Part shown: one piece after another, positions 44,412-52,318 of the stretch | Numbering within the stretch: position 1 is the stretch's first letter | Layout of the letters: each line of letters starts with the position of its first letter | Assembly (NCBI RefSeq): GCF_000612625.1 | Contig: NZ_CCAS010000003.1 | Span: forward strand, 62,001-126,000 | Direction: 5' to 3' | Origin: Neobacillus jeddahensis | GTDB taxonomy: Bacteria > Bacillota > Bacilli > Bacillales > Cytobacillaceae | DNA: 64,000 nt | Notes under the pieces: model-generated | Seen by the model: the letters and a program-made list of their open reading frames with translations, nothing else | Told to the model about the DNA's origin: nothing | Databases searched by the model: none | Translations under genes and position numbers: made by a program

Positions 44412-45060
44412 TTGATACAGATTTAAGAAATGGTCAAAAACTATGGGCCGAGCACTTTTCTTTTAAATTGGACGAAGGCAGAGGGATTTCCCTCTGCCTT
44501 CTTAACATTTGATTCAATGAAAGAATCCATATAGTAACTTGTGAATGGTTGTCATATTTAAAGATAAATATCTTTTGAATACTGTCAAGTCAATTGTGTC
44601 TAGCGGAATTCGCGAAACAGGCACGTAACTGTATCTTGTCAGCCATCGCAAGGTAAAAATTTATGAAATGTAATTGTTTATAAAAACAAGTTTGCCGCGG
44701 TTATTCTTCCACCTGATGGTTTACTACCTAAACGACGTAAGCCCTACCTCTCTTACATCCTAACGGCTCCGAAGCCGATCCAGTGTGAATAAGTTTTTAT
44801 TTTAAAACATAAGCAGAATGCCAGAAAAAAATTCTTACATTGCGTTATCTCAATTATTCCAAGTTACTTTAATAGTGAAGCACAAATATTAATACTACAT
44901 GACTTTGTTTCTTTTGTCAATTTTTTATTAAAATGTCATTTGATTTACAATTTTTAAATGATAAACAGATAAATAAACCAATGATAAAAGATTAACAAAT
45001 AACAATGGAATTTGAAGGGAAATAGAAGAATTTGTCGTATAGATAATCATATAATGTTCA
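44412..45060. other. 650-bp gap without a recognisable gene; structured GC-rich patch
   Basis: No gene is supported. The gap holds: a degenerate GCGCCTT-type repeat (GGGCCGAGCACTTTTCTTTT near 44446); a perfect 13-bp hairpin GAAGGCAGAGGGA / TCCCTCTGCCTTC at 44474-44501 without a T-tail; and a GC-richer patch at about 44690-44785. The patch has a CGGCT-CCGA-AGCCG hairpin and a GGTTTAC/GTAAGCC stem. A 39-codon plus-strand frame crosses the patch (…ILPPDGLLPKRRKPYLSYI…) without a start or RBS. It could be a decayed mobile element or a structured RNA. The rest is A/T-rich. Confidence 0.5.
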
Positions 45061-45076
45061 CTTTGGGGGAATTATC

Positions 45077-46348
45077 TTGTTGGCAGAAAAACTTCTTTTG
45101 AATGTATTAATTACATTAGCACCTGTCATACTATATAGTATTTTAATTGATGGTAAGCACAAAGCGAAGCCACGTTTTTTAGGTGGCATTTCATTAAGTA
45201 TAGCTGCACTTGCCTGTATGATATTTTCCTATTCAAATTATGGTTTTAATTGGGATCTTCGCTATGTCCCACTTATCTTAGCATTTCTTTATGGAGGATT
45301 AGTAGAAGGCGGGCTAGTGTTAACTACCCTTCTAATTGCCCGATTCTTTTTTGGTGGTGACACAGCTGTTTTTGGGGTAATTAATACATTATTGACTGCT
45401 GTCGTCTCCCTTTTCATTAAAAAAAGCTTTTTTAATAAAACACCAAACCAAAGGGTCGTCATTGCAACCTTACTTGGCGCCTGCTCGTTACTTATTTGTT
45501 ATTTTTCTTTCACTGCTTTTTACTATTTTGAGGGAAATATTTTTAAATTGGTTTTTCATATTCCTGACCTACTGTTGGTTGGTTTAATAGACACGTTAGC
45601 TATCGCCTTAGGTGCTAAACTGATAGAGGGAATAATTGTAAGGGATAAAATGAGGTTAGAAATTCAGCGGTCAGAAAAACTTAATACGCTTGGTGAACTC
45701 GCTGCCTCTATCGCTCATGAGATTAGAAATCCCTTAACGGTTGTGAAAGGCTTTCTCCAAATCATGCAACAAGAAGAATGCAGCAAGAATCACCAATACC
45801 TTTCTTTAGTATTAAGTGAATTAGGTCGTGCGGAGTCTATCATTAATGATTACTTAAATTTTGCGAAGCCAAAATTTGAAAAAATAGATAAAATTGATTT
45901 AAACGAGATATTAACAGACGTTGTGCTGTTACTAGACCCACTCGCAGTCAGGCAGGGAGTGCTACTTGATAAAAAGTTGGATTCGTCGAGGGTCTCACTT
46001 GTGACCGATCGAAATCAGTTCAAACAGGCGCTTATTAATCTGATCAAAAATGCTATTGAAGCCACTCCCGAAAGTGGAAAAGTTACAATTCATTCGAAGT
46101 ACACGGATCATAAGGCTAGGATCTTAATTATTGATACCGGCAAAGGAATGACTAATGAACAATTGTCCAGGATTGGTACTTTATTTTACACAACAAAAGA
46201 TAAAGGTACCGGACTTGGGACATCTGTCTCCTTACGAATAATTGAAACTATGAATGGGACGGTAACTTATCATAGTGAACCGGGATTAGGGACAGAGGTC
46301 ACGCTAGTTTTGCCAGCTGAACAAAAAGCGGAATTTGTGCTAGTTTAA
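45077..46348 (+). CDS. KinB-like membrane sensor histidine kinase
   Basis: 423 aa. Residues 1-190 form about six membrane helices of the 5TM/LytS-YhcK type (GGLVEGGLVLTTLLIARFFFGG). HisKA follows with H-box ELAASIAHEIRNPLTVVKGF, then HATPase boxes NLIKNAIEATPESG, IIDTGKGM, and GLGTSVSLRIIE. The overall plan and sequence resemble B. subtilis KinB (428 aa), which feeds the sporulation phosphorelay. No response regulator lies next to it, as expected for an orphan phosphorelay kinase. Starts at TTG after GGGGG. Confidence 0.87.
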   Translation: MLAEKLLLNVLITLAPVILYSILIDGKHKAKPRFLGGISLSIAALACMIFSYSNYGFNWDLRYVPLILAFLYGGLVEGGLVLTTLLIARFFFGGDTAVFGVINTLLTAVVSLFIKKSFFNKTPNQRVVIATLLGACSLLICYFSFTAFYYFEGNIFKLVFHIPDLLLVGLIDTLAIALGAKLIEGIIVRDKMRLEIQRSEKLNTLGELAASIAHEIRNPLTVVKGFLQIMQQEECSKNHQYLSLVLSELGRAESIINDYLNFAKPKFEKIDKIDLNEILTDVVLLLDPLAVRQGVLLDKKLDSSRVSLVTDRNQFKQALINLIKNAIEATPESGKVTIHSKYTDHKARILIIDTGKGMTNEQLSRIGTLFYTTKDKGTGLGTSVSLRIIETMNGTVTYHSEPGLGTEVTLVLPAEQKAEFVLV

Positions 46349-46352
46349 TAAA

Positions 46353-46390
46353 GGCTAACCACCGAACTGGAGTGGTTAGTCTTTTTTTTC
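46353..46390 (+). terminator. terminator after the KinB-like gene
   Basis: The GGCTAACCAC / GTGGTTAGTC stem is followed by T8. Confidence 0.87.
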
Positions 46391-46620
46391 GTAAATCTAT
46401 AATTTCGAATATCGAAATTATTTTCTTGAAATAATTTTAAATTAATGTACGAGTAAATATGTAGTTAGTTTGAACTGCTAATTATGGGAGTTTTTTGAAA
46501 TTACTATATTTTTAAAAAATATATTGATTTTTATATCAAATAATTATATTATTTCGATATAGGTTTTTATAATCATTTTTTTCAGAACATTTAGAAATTA
46601 AACCCAAGGGGGTTATTATT

Positions 46621-48036
46621 ATGGATTTATTTAGAAAAAAATCAATTCCAGAATTAATTAAAGCAGCAGGGCAAAAAGATGTGACCCTAAAAAAAGAGCT
46701 AGGTGCCTTTGACTTATCAATGCTGGGTATAGGAGCGATCATTGGAACAGGGATTTTTGTTCTGACAGGAGTGGCCGCCGCGGAACACGCTGGACCTGCA
46801 CTTATACTATCCTTTGTATTATCTGGATTAGCTTGTGTGTTTGCAGCACTTTGTTATGCTGAATTCGCTTCTACCGTTCCAGTATCGGGAAGTGCTTATA
46901 CGTATAGTTATGCAACCTTCGGTGAACTAATTGCCTGGATATTAGGATGGGATTTGATTCTGGAATACGGACTAGCGTCATCGGCAGTAGCAAGCGGCTG
47001 GTCAGGCTATTTCCAAGGATTGCTAGCAGGGTTTGGGATTCATTTTCCAACAGCTTTAACAAGTGCCTATGATCCGGCAAAAGGGACATTTATTGATGTT
47101 CCGGCGATCTTGATTGTATTGATTATTACGTTACTATTGACTCAAGGGGTAAAAAAATCAGCTCGCTTTAACACTATAATGGTTATTATTAAGTTAGCTG
47201 TTGTTCTATTATTTATCGGGGTCGGAGTATGGTATGTGGAACCAACTAATTGGACACCATTTATGCCATTTGGCTTCTCGGGAGTTACAACTGGTGCAGC
47301 AACCGTATTCTTTGCCTATATCGGTTTTGATGCTGTATCCACTGCAGCAGAAGAGGTGAAAAATCCGCAGAAAAACATGCCAATCGGGATTATTGCTTCA
47401 TTATTAGTTTGTACGATCTTATATATTATTGTTTCAGGAATCTTAACGGGAATAGTTCCTTACCAACAGCTAAATGTGAAGAACCCAGTTGCCTTCGCGC
47501 TTAATTATATCCATCAGGATTGGGTGGCAGGCTTCATTTCATTAGGTGCAATTGCCGGTATTACCACGGTTCTACTTGTGATGTTATATGGACAAACACG
47601 TTTATTTTATGCGATTAGCCGTGATGGTTTGCTGCCAAAGGTATTTTCAAAAGTTGATAAGAAGAAGCAAACACCTGTGGTCAATTCATGGATTACTTGT
47701 TTACTAGTTTCGATCTTTGCCGGGTTAGTACCATTAGGAAGACTTGCAGAACTAGTAAATATCGGAACACTATTTGCGTTTATGACTGTAGCAATCGGGA
47801 TTTTATACCTTCGCAAGAATAAGCAAGCACCAACAACAGGTTTCCGGGTTCCGTTTGTGCCATATATCCCAATTCTAGCCTTCTTATTTTGTGGATATTT
47901 AGCCTTACAGCTACCAGCAGTATCGTGGATTAGTTTTGCTGTTTGGCTCTTGATCGGATTGGTTGTTTATTTTGGCTATGGACGTAAACATTCAACATTG
48001 AATAGTCATAGTAATCAGGTGAAAAAGGTTAGTTAG
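46621..48036 (+). CDS. amino acid permease, APC family (YfnA/CAT-like)
   Basis: 471 aa, 12 or more membrane helices. The N-terminal LGIGAIIGTGIFVLTGVAAAEHAGPA and CYAEFASTVPVSGSAYTYSYATFGE are hallmarks of cationic amino acid transporter-type APC permeases and closely follow B. subtilis YfnA. The substrate is probably an amino acid; specificity is not shown. AAGGGGG precedes the ATG. The 270-bp leader is very A/T-rich with an AATTATTT/AAATAATT dyad (46417-46437) but no riboswitch that I recognise. Confidence 0.9.
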   Translation: MDLFRKKSIPELIKAAGQKDVTLKKELGAFDLSMLGIGAIIGTGIFVLTGVAAAEHAGPALILSFVLSGLACVFAALCYAEFASTVPVSGSAYTYSYATFGELIAWILGWDLILEYGLASSAVASGWSGYFQGLLAGFGIHFPTALTSAYDPAKGTFIDVPAILIVLIITLLLTQGVKKSARFNTIMVIIKLAVVLLFIGVGVWYVEPTNWTPFMPFGFSGVTTGAATVFFAYIGFDAVSTAAEEVKNPQKNMPIGIIASLLVCTILYIIVSGILTGIVPYQQLNVKNPVAFALNYIHQDWVAGFISLGAIAGITTVLLVMLYGQTRLFYAISRDGLLPKVFSKVDKKKQTPVVNSWITCLLVSIFAGLVPLGRLAELVNIGTLFAFMTVAIGILYLRKNKQAPTTGFRVPFVPYIPILAFLFCGYLALQLPAVSWISFAVWLLIGLVVYFGYGRKHSTLNSHSNQVKKVS

Positions 48037-48070
48037 TGAATCGATTGAATGAAATGATAGGTTAGTTTAC

Positions 48071-48109
48071 AGAAGGGACTTACACGGTGAGTCCTTTCTG
48101 TTTTTTTTT
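48071..48109 (+). terminator. terminator after the permease gene
   Basis: The AGAAGGGACT / AGTCCTTTCT stem with a nine-nt loop is followed by T9. Confidence 0.85.
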
Positions 48110-48257
48110 GTGAGATTTATCGAATTGCGTCGAATTGAGTAGTTTTTTCATATTTTATGTCATTTTTTCGGAGGGAAATGGTAATATAGTAGGTAAAGTG
48201 ATCGTATATTTTTTCAGAGTATTTTGTGTAATAAGAAAGTCAAGGGAGTTAGACGAT

Positions 48258-49508
48258 ATGAAGGAAAGTAGTAAAAGTCCGAAATTAATATATGAAGAGA
48301 AAAAAGCGATAAAGTTATTTTTGTGGTTGTTCAATATTATCTTTTTTTCTTGGGAGATTTTCTATTATTATATTATGCCTTTCATTTCACGAGGGGAAAT
48401 TGATTTTTCTAGGGATGGATTTGGTATATCATACTATATTGTTTTTCTCTTAGTTTTAACAGTATCCATTTATTTTACTAAAAAGAAAAATGTTTACATC
48501 GTTAAGTATATTTACCTGATTAGCTACCTATTTATTGATTTAATTGATAATTTAATTAGGTATTTAGGGACGGATAAACACTTTACATCAGGGAACATTG
48601 TCGAGGTTTTATTTATTTTATTTTCTCCGATTTTTGTAAATAAAAAATATTTTTGGATGGTTTCAATCGGGCTAGTTAGTAAGGATCTATTATTTGGATT
48701 AATTTTACAGGATACTTTTGCATTAGTTCCAGCTTTAACTTATTTAATCTTATCACTAATTGCATATATAATATTAACGCGTTTTTACTCTTATATAAGC
48801 TCTTTAATGCGTGTCAATGACGAACTCCGAAAAAAAGAGAAGTTAGCTATTATAGGACAAATGGCTACAGCGATTGGTCATGAAATCCGGAATCCTTTGG
48901 CATCACTAAAAGGTTTTACCCAATTACAACAAGAACGATATCTGAATACAAATGATTATTATCCTATTATGATTCAGGAAATTGACCGAATTAATTCTAT
49001 AGTAGATGATTTGATGTATATTGGAAAACCAAAGGCAATCCTATTTGAAAAAGCTAGTATTGAAGAAATTATTGCATATACCCTATCCATTACTCAGCAA
49101 ATGGCTGAAGGTCAGGGAATAATGATTGAAACCACTTTAGCAGGACCATTACCACCACTTGAGTGTGATAGTAAACAGTTAAAGCAAGTGTTTCTTAATT
49201 TAATCAAAAATGCTATTGAGTCGATGCAAGATGGAGGGAAAATAAAAGTTCATGTATATATAAATGAAGAGAAACAAATGAGTATTTCGATTAAGGATGA
49301 AGGTTGCGGAATTGCTGAGGAACACATTCTAAATGTAGGTGAACCATTTTTCACTACTAAAAAAGAAGGAACAGGCCTTGGCTTGATGGTAACAAGTCAA
49401 ATTATTAAAGATCATAATGGAAAGCTAGAAATTGAAAGTGAAATTGGAAAAGGTACAAGGATTCATGTAATTCTACCGGTTTTACAGAAAAATGTTAGTG
49501 GTAGCTAG
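48258..49508 (+). CDS. membrane histidine kinase sharing its sensor with the next gene
   Basis: 416 aa. Residues 1-190 are about six membrane helices clearly homologous to the N-terminus of the HD-GYP protein encoded next (both have an EEK(K/R) lead-in, FYY, TSGN(I/M)VE, KKYFW and a FILTRF-type end). HisKA H-box TAIGHEIRNPLASLKGF and HATPase boxes NLIKNAIESM, DEGCGIAEEH, GLGLMVTSQII follow, as in KinA-E-like sporulation kinases. The start ATG at 48258 has AAGGGAG upstream; the longer frame to 48135 is not supported. No partner regulator is adjacent. Confidence 0.85.
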   Translation: MKESSKSPKLIYEEKKAIKLFLWLFNIIFFSWEIFYYYIMPFISRGEIDFSRDGFGISYYIVFLLVLTVSIYFTKKKNVYIVKYIYLISYLFIDLIDNLIRYLGTDKHFTSGNIVEVLFILFSPIFVNKKYFWMVSIGLVSKDLLFGLILQDTFALVPALTYLILSLIAYIILTRFYSYISSLMRVNDELRKKEKLAIIGQMATAIGHEIRNPLASLKGFTQLQQERYLNTNDYYPIMIQEIDRINSIVDDLMYIGKPKAILFEKASIEEIIAYTLSITQQMAEGQGIMIETTLAGPLPPLECDSKQLKQVFLNLIKNAIESMQDGGKIKVHVYINEEKQMSISIKDEGCGIAEEHILNVGEPFFTTKKEGTGLGLMVTSQIIKDHNGKLEIESEIGKGTRIHVILPVLQKNVSGS

Positions 49509-49673
49509 TTTAATATTTATACAAAATTCCAGATAATAAAGTGTTTCGTGGGGTTTCTGTATGAGATATAATGTAGAAGAACAAGGATATTTAATAGATT
49601 TTGTAAAAAAATTACTTATTTTATGAAAAATGTCGGTTAATTTTTAATCGATATTAGGCACCTGGAGGTCTAT

Positions 49674-50834
49674 ATGATACTTCTTGAAGAGAAGCGAACT
49701 ATTAAATGGTTTTTACTATTTTTCTATATTATTATGCTTGGATATGATTGCTTTTACTATTTCGTAGCACCAGGACTTATAACTGATAGAAAAATAGGAT
49801 TACCTAGCAATTATTGGTATTTGAACTATATTGTATTGATGATATTAATACCAGTGACCTATAATTTAAATAGGTTAAATAGGCATGCATTGATAAAATA
49901 TGTGTTTTTTATTAGCTATTTAATAACAGTTTTCATTGTTGATATTTTTACTTATTTTGGGAGTGAAGAACCATATACTAGCGGGAATATGGTAGAAATA
50001 TTTTTAATATTATCATTGCCACTATTCTTGGATAAAAAATATTTTTGGATAGTTACTTTAGGAGAAATTATAAAATATCTCATTACTGGAATTGTTTTGC
50101 AAACATCTTATGTTATTATGCCGATCATTTTAATTATAGTTGTATCAATTATGTCATTTTTCATCTTAACTCGTTTTTTAGGCTATGTTGGAGCATTAAG
50201 TTTGTCTTATGATAAACAGTTAGAGGGTATTGTAAAAGGAGTCATTGCTACACTTGAACTAAAAGACCCTTATACAAGAGGCCATAGTGAACGAGTGGCG
50301 AAGTATGCTTTATTATTGGTACAAGAAATCGGTAGATTCTCAAAAGAGGAACAAAAGTCATTTTATCATGCTTGTTTATTACATGATATTGGGAAGGTTC
50401 ATATCCCTGATTCAATATTAATGAAACCTGGTAAGCTCACAACGGAAGAATTTGAAATTATTAAATCACATCCAGTAGTTGGTGAAGAAGCAGTAAAGGA
50501 TGTACAGGAAATAAAGGAAGGTATTAGCGTTATTCGTTCTCATCATGAACGGTGGGACGGAAAAGGATATCCGGATCAACTGAAAGGTGAAAATATTCCT
50601 TTACTTGCTAGAGTTACAGCGATTGCTGATGCCTTTGATGCTATGACATCATCGCGCTCCTATCGAGCAGCCTTATCTGTTGATGAGGCATATAGACGTA
50701 TTTTAGATGGTGCTGGTTCCCAATTTGATCCTTCGTTAGTGGAAGAGTTTAAAAAGGTTTTCCATGTATGGGTCAAATTTCATAGAGATTATCCATGGAC
50801 TAAGTGGGAAAATTATAAGGAGGTAAAGGTATGA
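49674..50834 (+). CDS. membrane HD-GYP domain phosphodiesterase
   Basis: 386 aa. N-terminal six-helix membrane sensor paralogous to that of the preceding kinase, then an HD-GYP domain from about residue 195. HD dyad at 237-238 (LLHDIGKVHIPD) and intact GYP at 298-300 (WDGKGYP), so it should hydrolyse cyclic di-GMP or a related cyclic nucleotide. GGAGG lies six to seven bases before the ATG. A TATAAT-like -10 at 49567-49572 suggests a possible own promoter. Its stop codon overlaps the start of the 23-codon peptide gene, so the two are translationally coupled. Confidence 0.87.
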   Translation: MILLEEKRTIKWFLLFFYIIMLGYDCFYYFVAPGLITDRKIGLPSNYWYLNYIVLMILIPVTYNLNRLNRHALIKYVFFISYLITVFIVDIFTYFGSEEPYTSGNMVEIFLILSLPLFLDKKYFWIVTLGEIIKYLITGIVLQTSYVIMPIILIIVVSIMSFFILTRFLGYVGALSLSYDKQLEGIVKGVIATLELKDPYTRGHSERVAKYALLLVQEIGRFSKEEQKSFYHACLLHDIGKVHIPDSILMKPGKLTTEEFEIIKSHPVVGEEAVKDVQEIKEGISVIRSHHERWDGKGYPDQLKGENIPLLARVTAIADAFDAMTSSRSYRAALSVDEAYRRILDGAGSQFDPSLVEEFKKVFHVWVKFHRDYPWTKWENYKEVKV

Positions 50835-50902
50835 AAATTCGTAAATTAAAAAAAATTAAGACAACTTGCTGGTGGTGTCCTTGGATAGGATTAAAGGAAT
50901 AA
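50831..50902 (+). CDS. 23-aa basic Cys/Trp-rich peptide, candidate signal or RiPP precursor
   Basis: Starts with ATGA overlap on the HD-GYP stop. AAGGAGGT (50817-50824) lies seven bases before the ATG, one of the best ribosome sites in the window. The product has a basic N-terminus (MKIRKLKKIK) and a C-terminal part with two cysteines and three tryptophans (CWWCPW, then IGLKE). A terminator-like hairpin follows, then a PqqD-domain M50 protease, an order typical of precursor peptides and their processing genes. I do not recognise the family. It could be a pheromone read by the two membrane sensors upstream, or a modified peptide. That it is translated is well supported; its function is inference. 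Confidence 0.65.
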   Translation: MKIRKLKKIKTTCWWCPWIGLKE

Positions 50903-50908
50903 TTGGTG

Positions 50909-50943
50909 GGATGTTAGCTTATATGCTAGCATCCTTCTTTATT
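50909..50943 (+). terminator. terminator-like hairpin after the peptide gene
   Basis: A ten-bp stem GGATGTTAGC / GCTAGCATCC (one G-T pair) with a TTATAT loop is followed by TTCTTTATT. It lies seven nt past the peptide stop and 30 nt before the M50 gene. It would favour peptide mRNA over protease mRNA, as is common between RiPP precursors and their enzymes. Confidence 0.7.
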
Positions 50944-50972
50944 AGAAAATCCCAAACTAAAAGGGTGTTAAA

Positions 50973-52154
50973 ATGAGCCTTACACTTGATTCAAGACTGT
51001 TGTTGGTTCCACTCGCTATTCGAAAAGACAAAAAGAATTACATTGTAGAAGATCAAACCACAGGCGACTTTTTTGAAATGCCTGTGGTTTGTATTGATGC
51101 CATTGAATTGATTCAAACTGATTTGCCATTAGGTGAAATAGAGCAACAGCTTAAAGCAAAATACCCAAACGAAGAAATTGATCTGATCGATTTTGCCAAG
51201 CAATTATCAGAGCTGAAACTTGTCGTGGAAATGGATGGCGTCATAATAGATCGTAAGGAGAATAAAGGGGAGAGTTTAGGTTATTTGTGGATTTCCCCAC
51301 AGATCGGCAAATTCTTCTTTAACAAAGGATCATACCTTGTTTATGCTGCTTTATTAGTTATGATTATCTACCTTTTCATCACCAAGCCCGGATTATTTCC
51401 CCATTATAAAGATTTGTTTATTTCTGATTACATGATGTTGAACATCCCAGTATGGATCTTGTTAACCTTTTGTTTAGTGTTATTTCATGAATTTGGCCAT
51501 GTGTTAGCAATGAGGGCAAAAAACCTTCCGACTAGATTAGAAATAGGTCATCGCTTATTCCTTGTTGTCCTTGAGACGGATATGTCTGCAGTATGGAAAC
51601 TGCCTTCGACCGATCGTAACGTGCTGTATCTAGCAGGTCTTTGTTTTGATACAGTCATCCTTTCGCTTGCTTTATTGGGTCAGCTGATGTTTGCCAATGG
51701 ATCAGGGGTTTTTCTTAGTATCTTGAATATCATTATCCTAGACACATTTATTCGCATAGTGTACCAATGCTGTATTTATATGAAAACGGACTTATATTAC
51801 GTCTTTGAAAATACATCTGGCTGTTATAACCTGATGGAAAATGCCCAGGATATGATTAGAAAAAGACTCCCGTTCCGAAAGGCACAATCCTCAGAAGAGG
51901 TAATTTTTACGGGTGAAAGAAAGACTGTATTCATCTATTCCATCTTTTATTTTATCGGGGTCGCGTTAACGATTAGCCTATATTTCTTCTTTTATCTTCC
52001 ACAATTATTGTTTGCCTGGAAAAAGATTATTCCGGGTTTTTCAGAAGGAGCGGCCACCCTCCCTTTTTGGGATGCAATGCTATTCTCATTGCAAATAATA
52101 GTAGGACTATCCTTGTTGTTATACTCATGGAGGAAAAAATCCAGCACTACTTAG
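50973..52154 (+). CDS. PqqD-like domain / M50 membrane metalloprotease
   Basis: 393 aa. Residues about 1-90 form a PqqD/RRE-like winged helix (peptide-recognition fold): IRKDKKNYIVEDQTTGDFFEM and a final LKLVVEMDG. A polytopic M50 site-2-type protease follows with zinc motif HEFGH at 172-176 and the probable third ligand aspartate in LETDMSAVWKLP, as in the 'putative peptide zinc metalloprotease' group (YydH-like). Up to seven membrane helices. This family accompanies peptide-modification systems, so the 23-aa peptide next door is its probable substrate (inference). AAAGGGTG precedes the ATG. Confidence 0.82.
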   Translation: MSLTLDSRLLLVPLAIRKDKKNYIVEDQTTGDFFEMPVVCIDAIELIQTDLPLGEIEQQLKAKYPNEEIDLIDFAKQLSELKLVVEMDGVIIDRKENKGESLGYLWISPQIGKFFFNKGSYLVYAALLVMIIYLFITKPGLFPHYKDLFISDYMMLNIPVWILLTFCLVLFHEFGHVLAMRAKNLPTRLEIGHRLFLVVLETDMSAVWKLPSTDRNVLYLAGLCFDTVILSLALLGQLMFANGSGVFLSILNIIILDTFIRIVYQCCIYMKTDLYYVFENTSGCYNLMENAQDMIRKRLPFRKAQSSEEVIFTGERKTVFIYSIFYFIGVALTISLYFFFYLPQLLFAWKKIIPGFSEGAATLPFWDAMLFSLQIIVGLSLLLYSWRKKSSTT

Positions 52155-52224
52155 CGCTTCAGCTTTTCGATTTGTGACAATAATTTGTCTAAAATAATAT
52201 TTCTAAGGGTTTTTCCCCCCGATG

Positions 52225-52242
52225 ATAGGGGAGTTCCCCTAT
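52225..52242. promoter_or_regulatory. NreC-like operator upstream of the molybdo-enzyme operon
   Basis: ATAGGGGAGTTCCCCTAT, a perfect eight-bp inverted repeat with two central bases. It resembles the NreC site described in Staphylococcus carnosus (TAGGG-N4-CCCTA), with one extra G/C pair. A NarL-type regulator that could bind it is encoded at 58 kb. It is centred about 44 bp before the start site predicted from TACAAT (52266-52271), an activating position. Confidence 0.6.
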
Positions 52243-52249
52243 ATAGATG

Positions 52250-52303
52250 ACACATCTATTTTTCTTACAATAAGAGTAAGAAAAACGGATGTGTTATTTT
52301 TTT
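52250..52303 (+). terminator. terminator of the M50 gene, overlapping the next promoter
   Basis: Stem ACACATC / GATGTGT plus TTTTTCTTAC / GTAAGAAAAA, loop 52269-52275, then T-rich sequence ending at the AAGGAGG of the next gene. It would stop read-through from the peptide-M50 transcript. The -10-like TACAAT of the molybdo-enzyme promoter lies at its loop, so transcripts initiated there lack the 5' arm and escape termination. Confidence 0.7.
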
Positions 52304-52318
52304 AAGGAGGACGAAAAC

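Noticed and set aside
44680-44810. 39-codon plus-strand frame (ILPPDGLLPKRRKPYLSYI) as a gene
   Set aside because: No start codon with ribosome site, begins after a stop and lies over a hairpin-rich segment. It may be a relic but cannot be called.
49561-49626. 21-codon ORF between the sensor kinase and the HD-GYP gene, with GGGG seven bases upstream
   Set aside because: It contains a TATAAT that looks like the -10 of the HD-GYP promoter, the ribosome site is weak, and the product has no notable feature. It lacks the strong coupling evidence seen for the 23-codon peptide.
50831-50902. Interpretation of the 23-aa peptide as an AgrD-type cyclic lactone precursor
   Set aside because: AgrD precursors are about 40-55 aa with an acidic C-terminal tail and are encoded beside AgrB; no AgrB is seen and the charge pattern is different.
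52201-52318. Molybdenum cofactor riboswitch upstream of the molybdo-enzyme operon
   Set aside because: The leader is short and dominated by a simple dyad and one long terminator stem; I could not match the known Moco RNA architecture.
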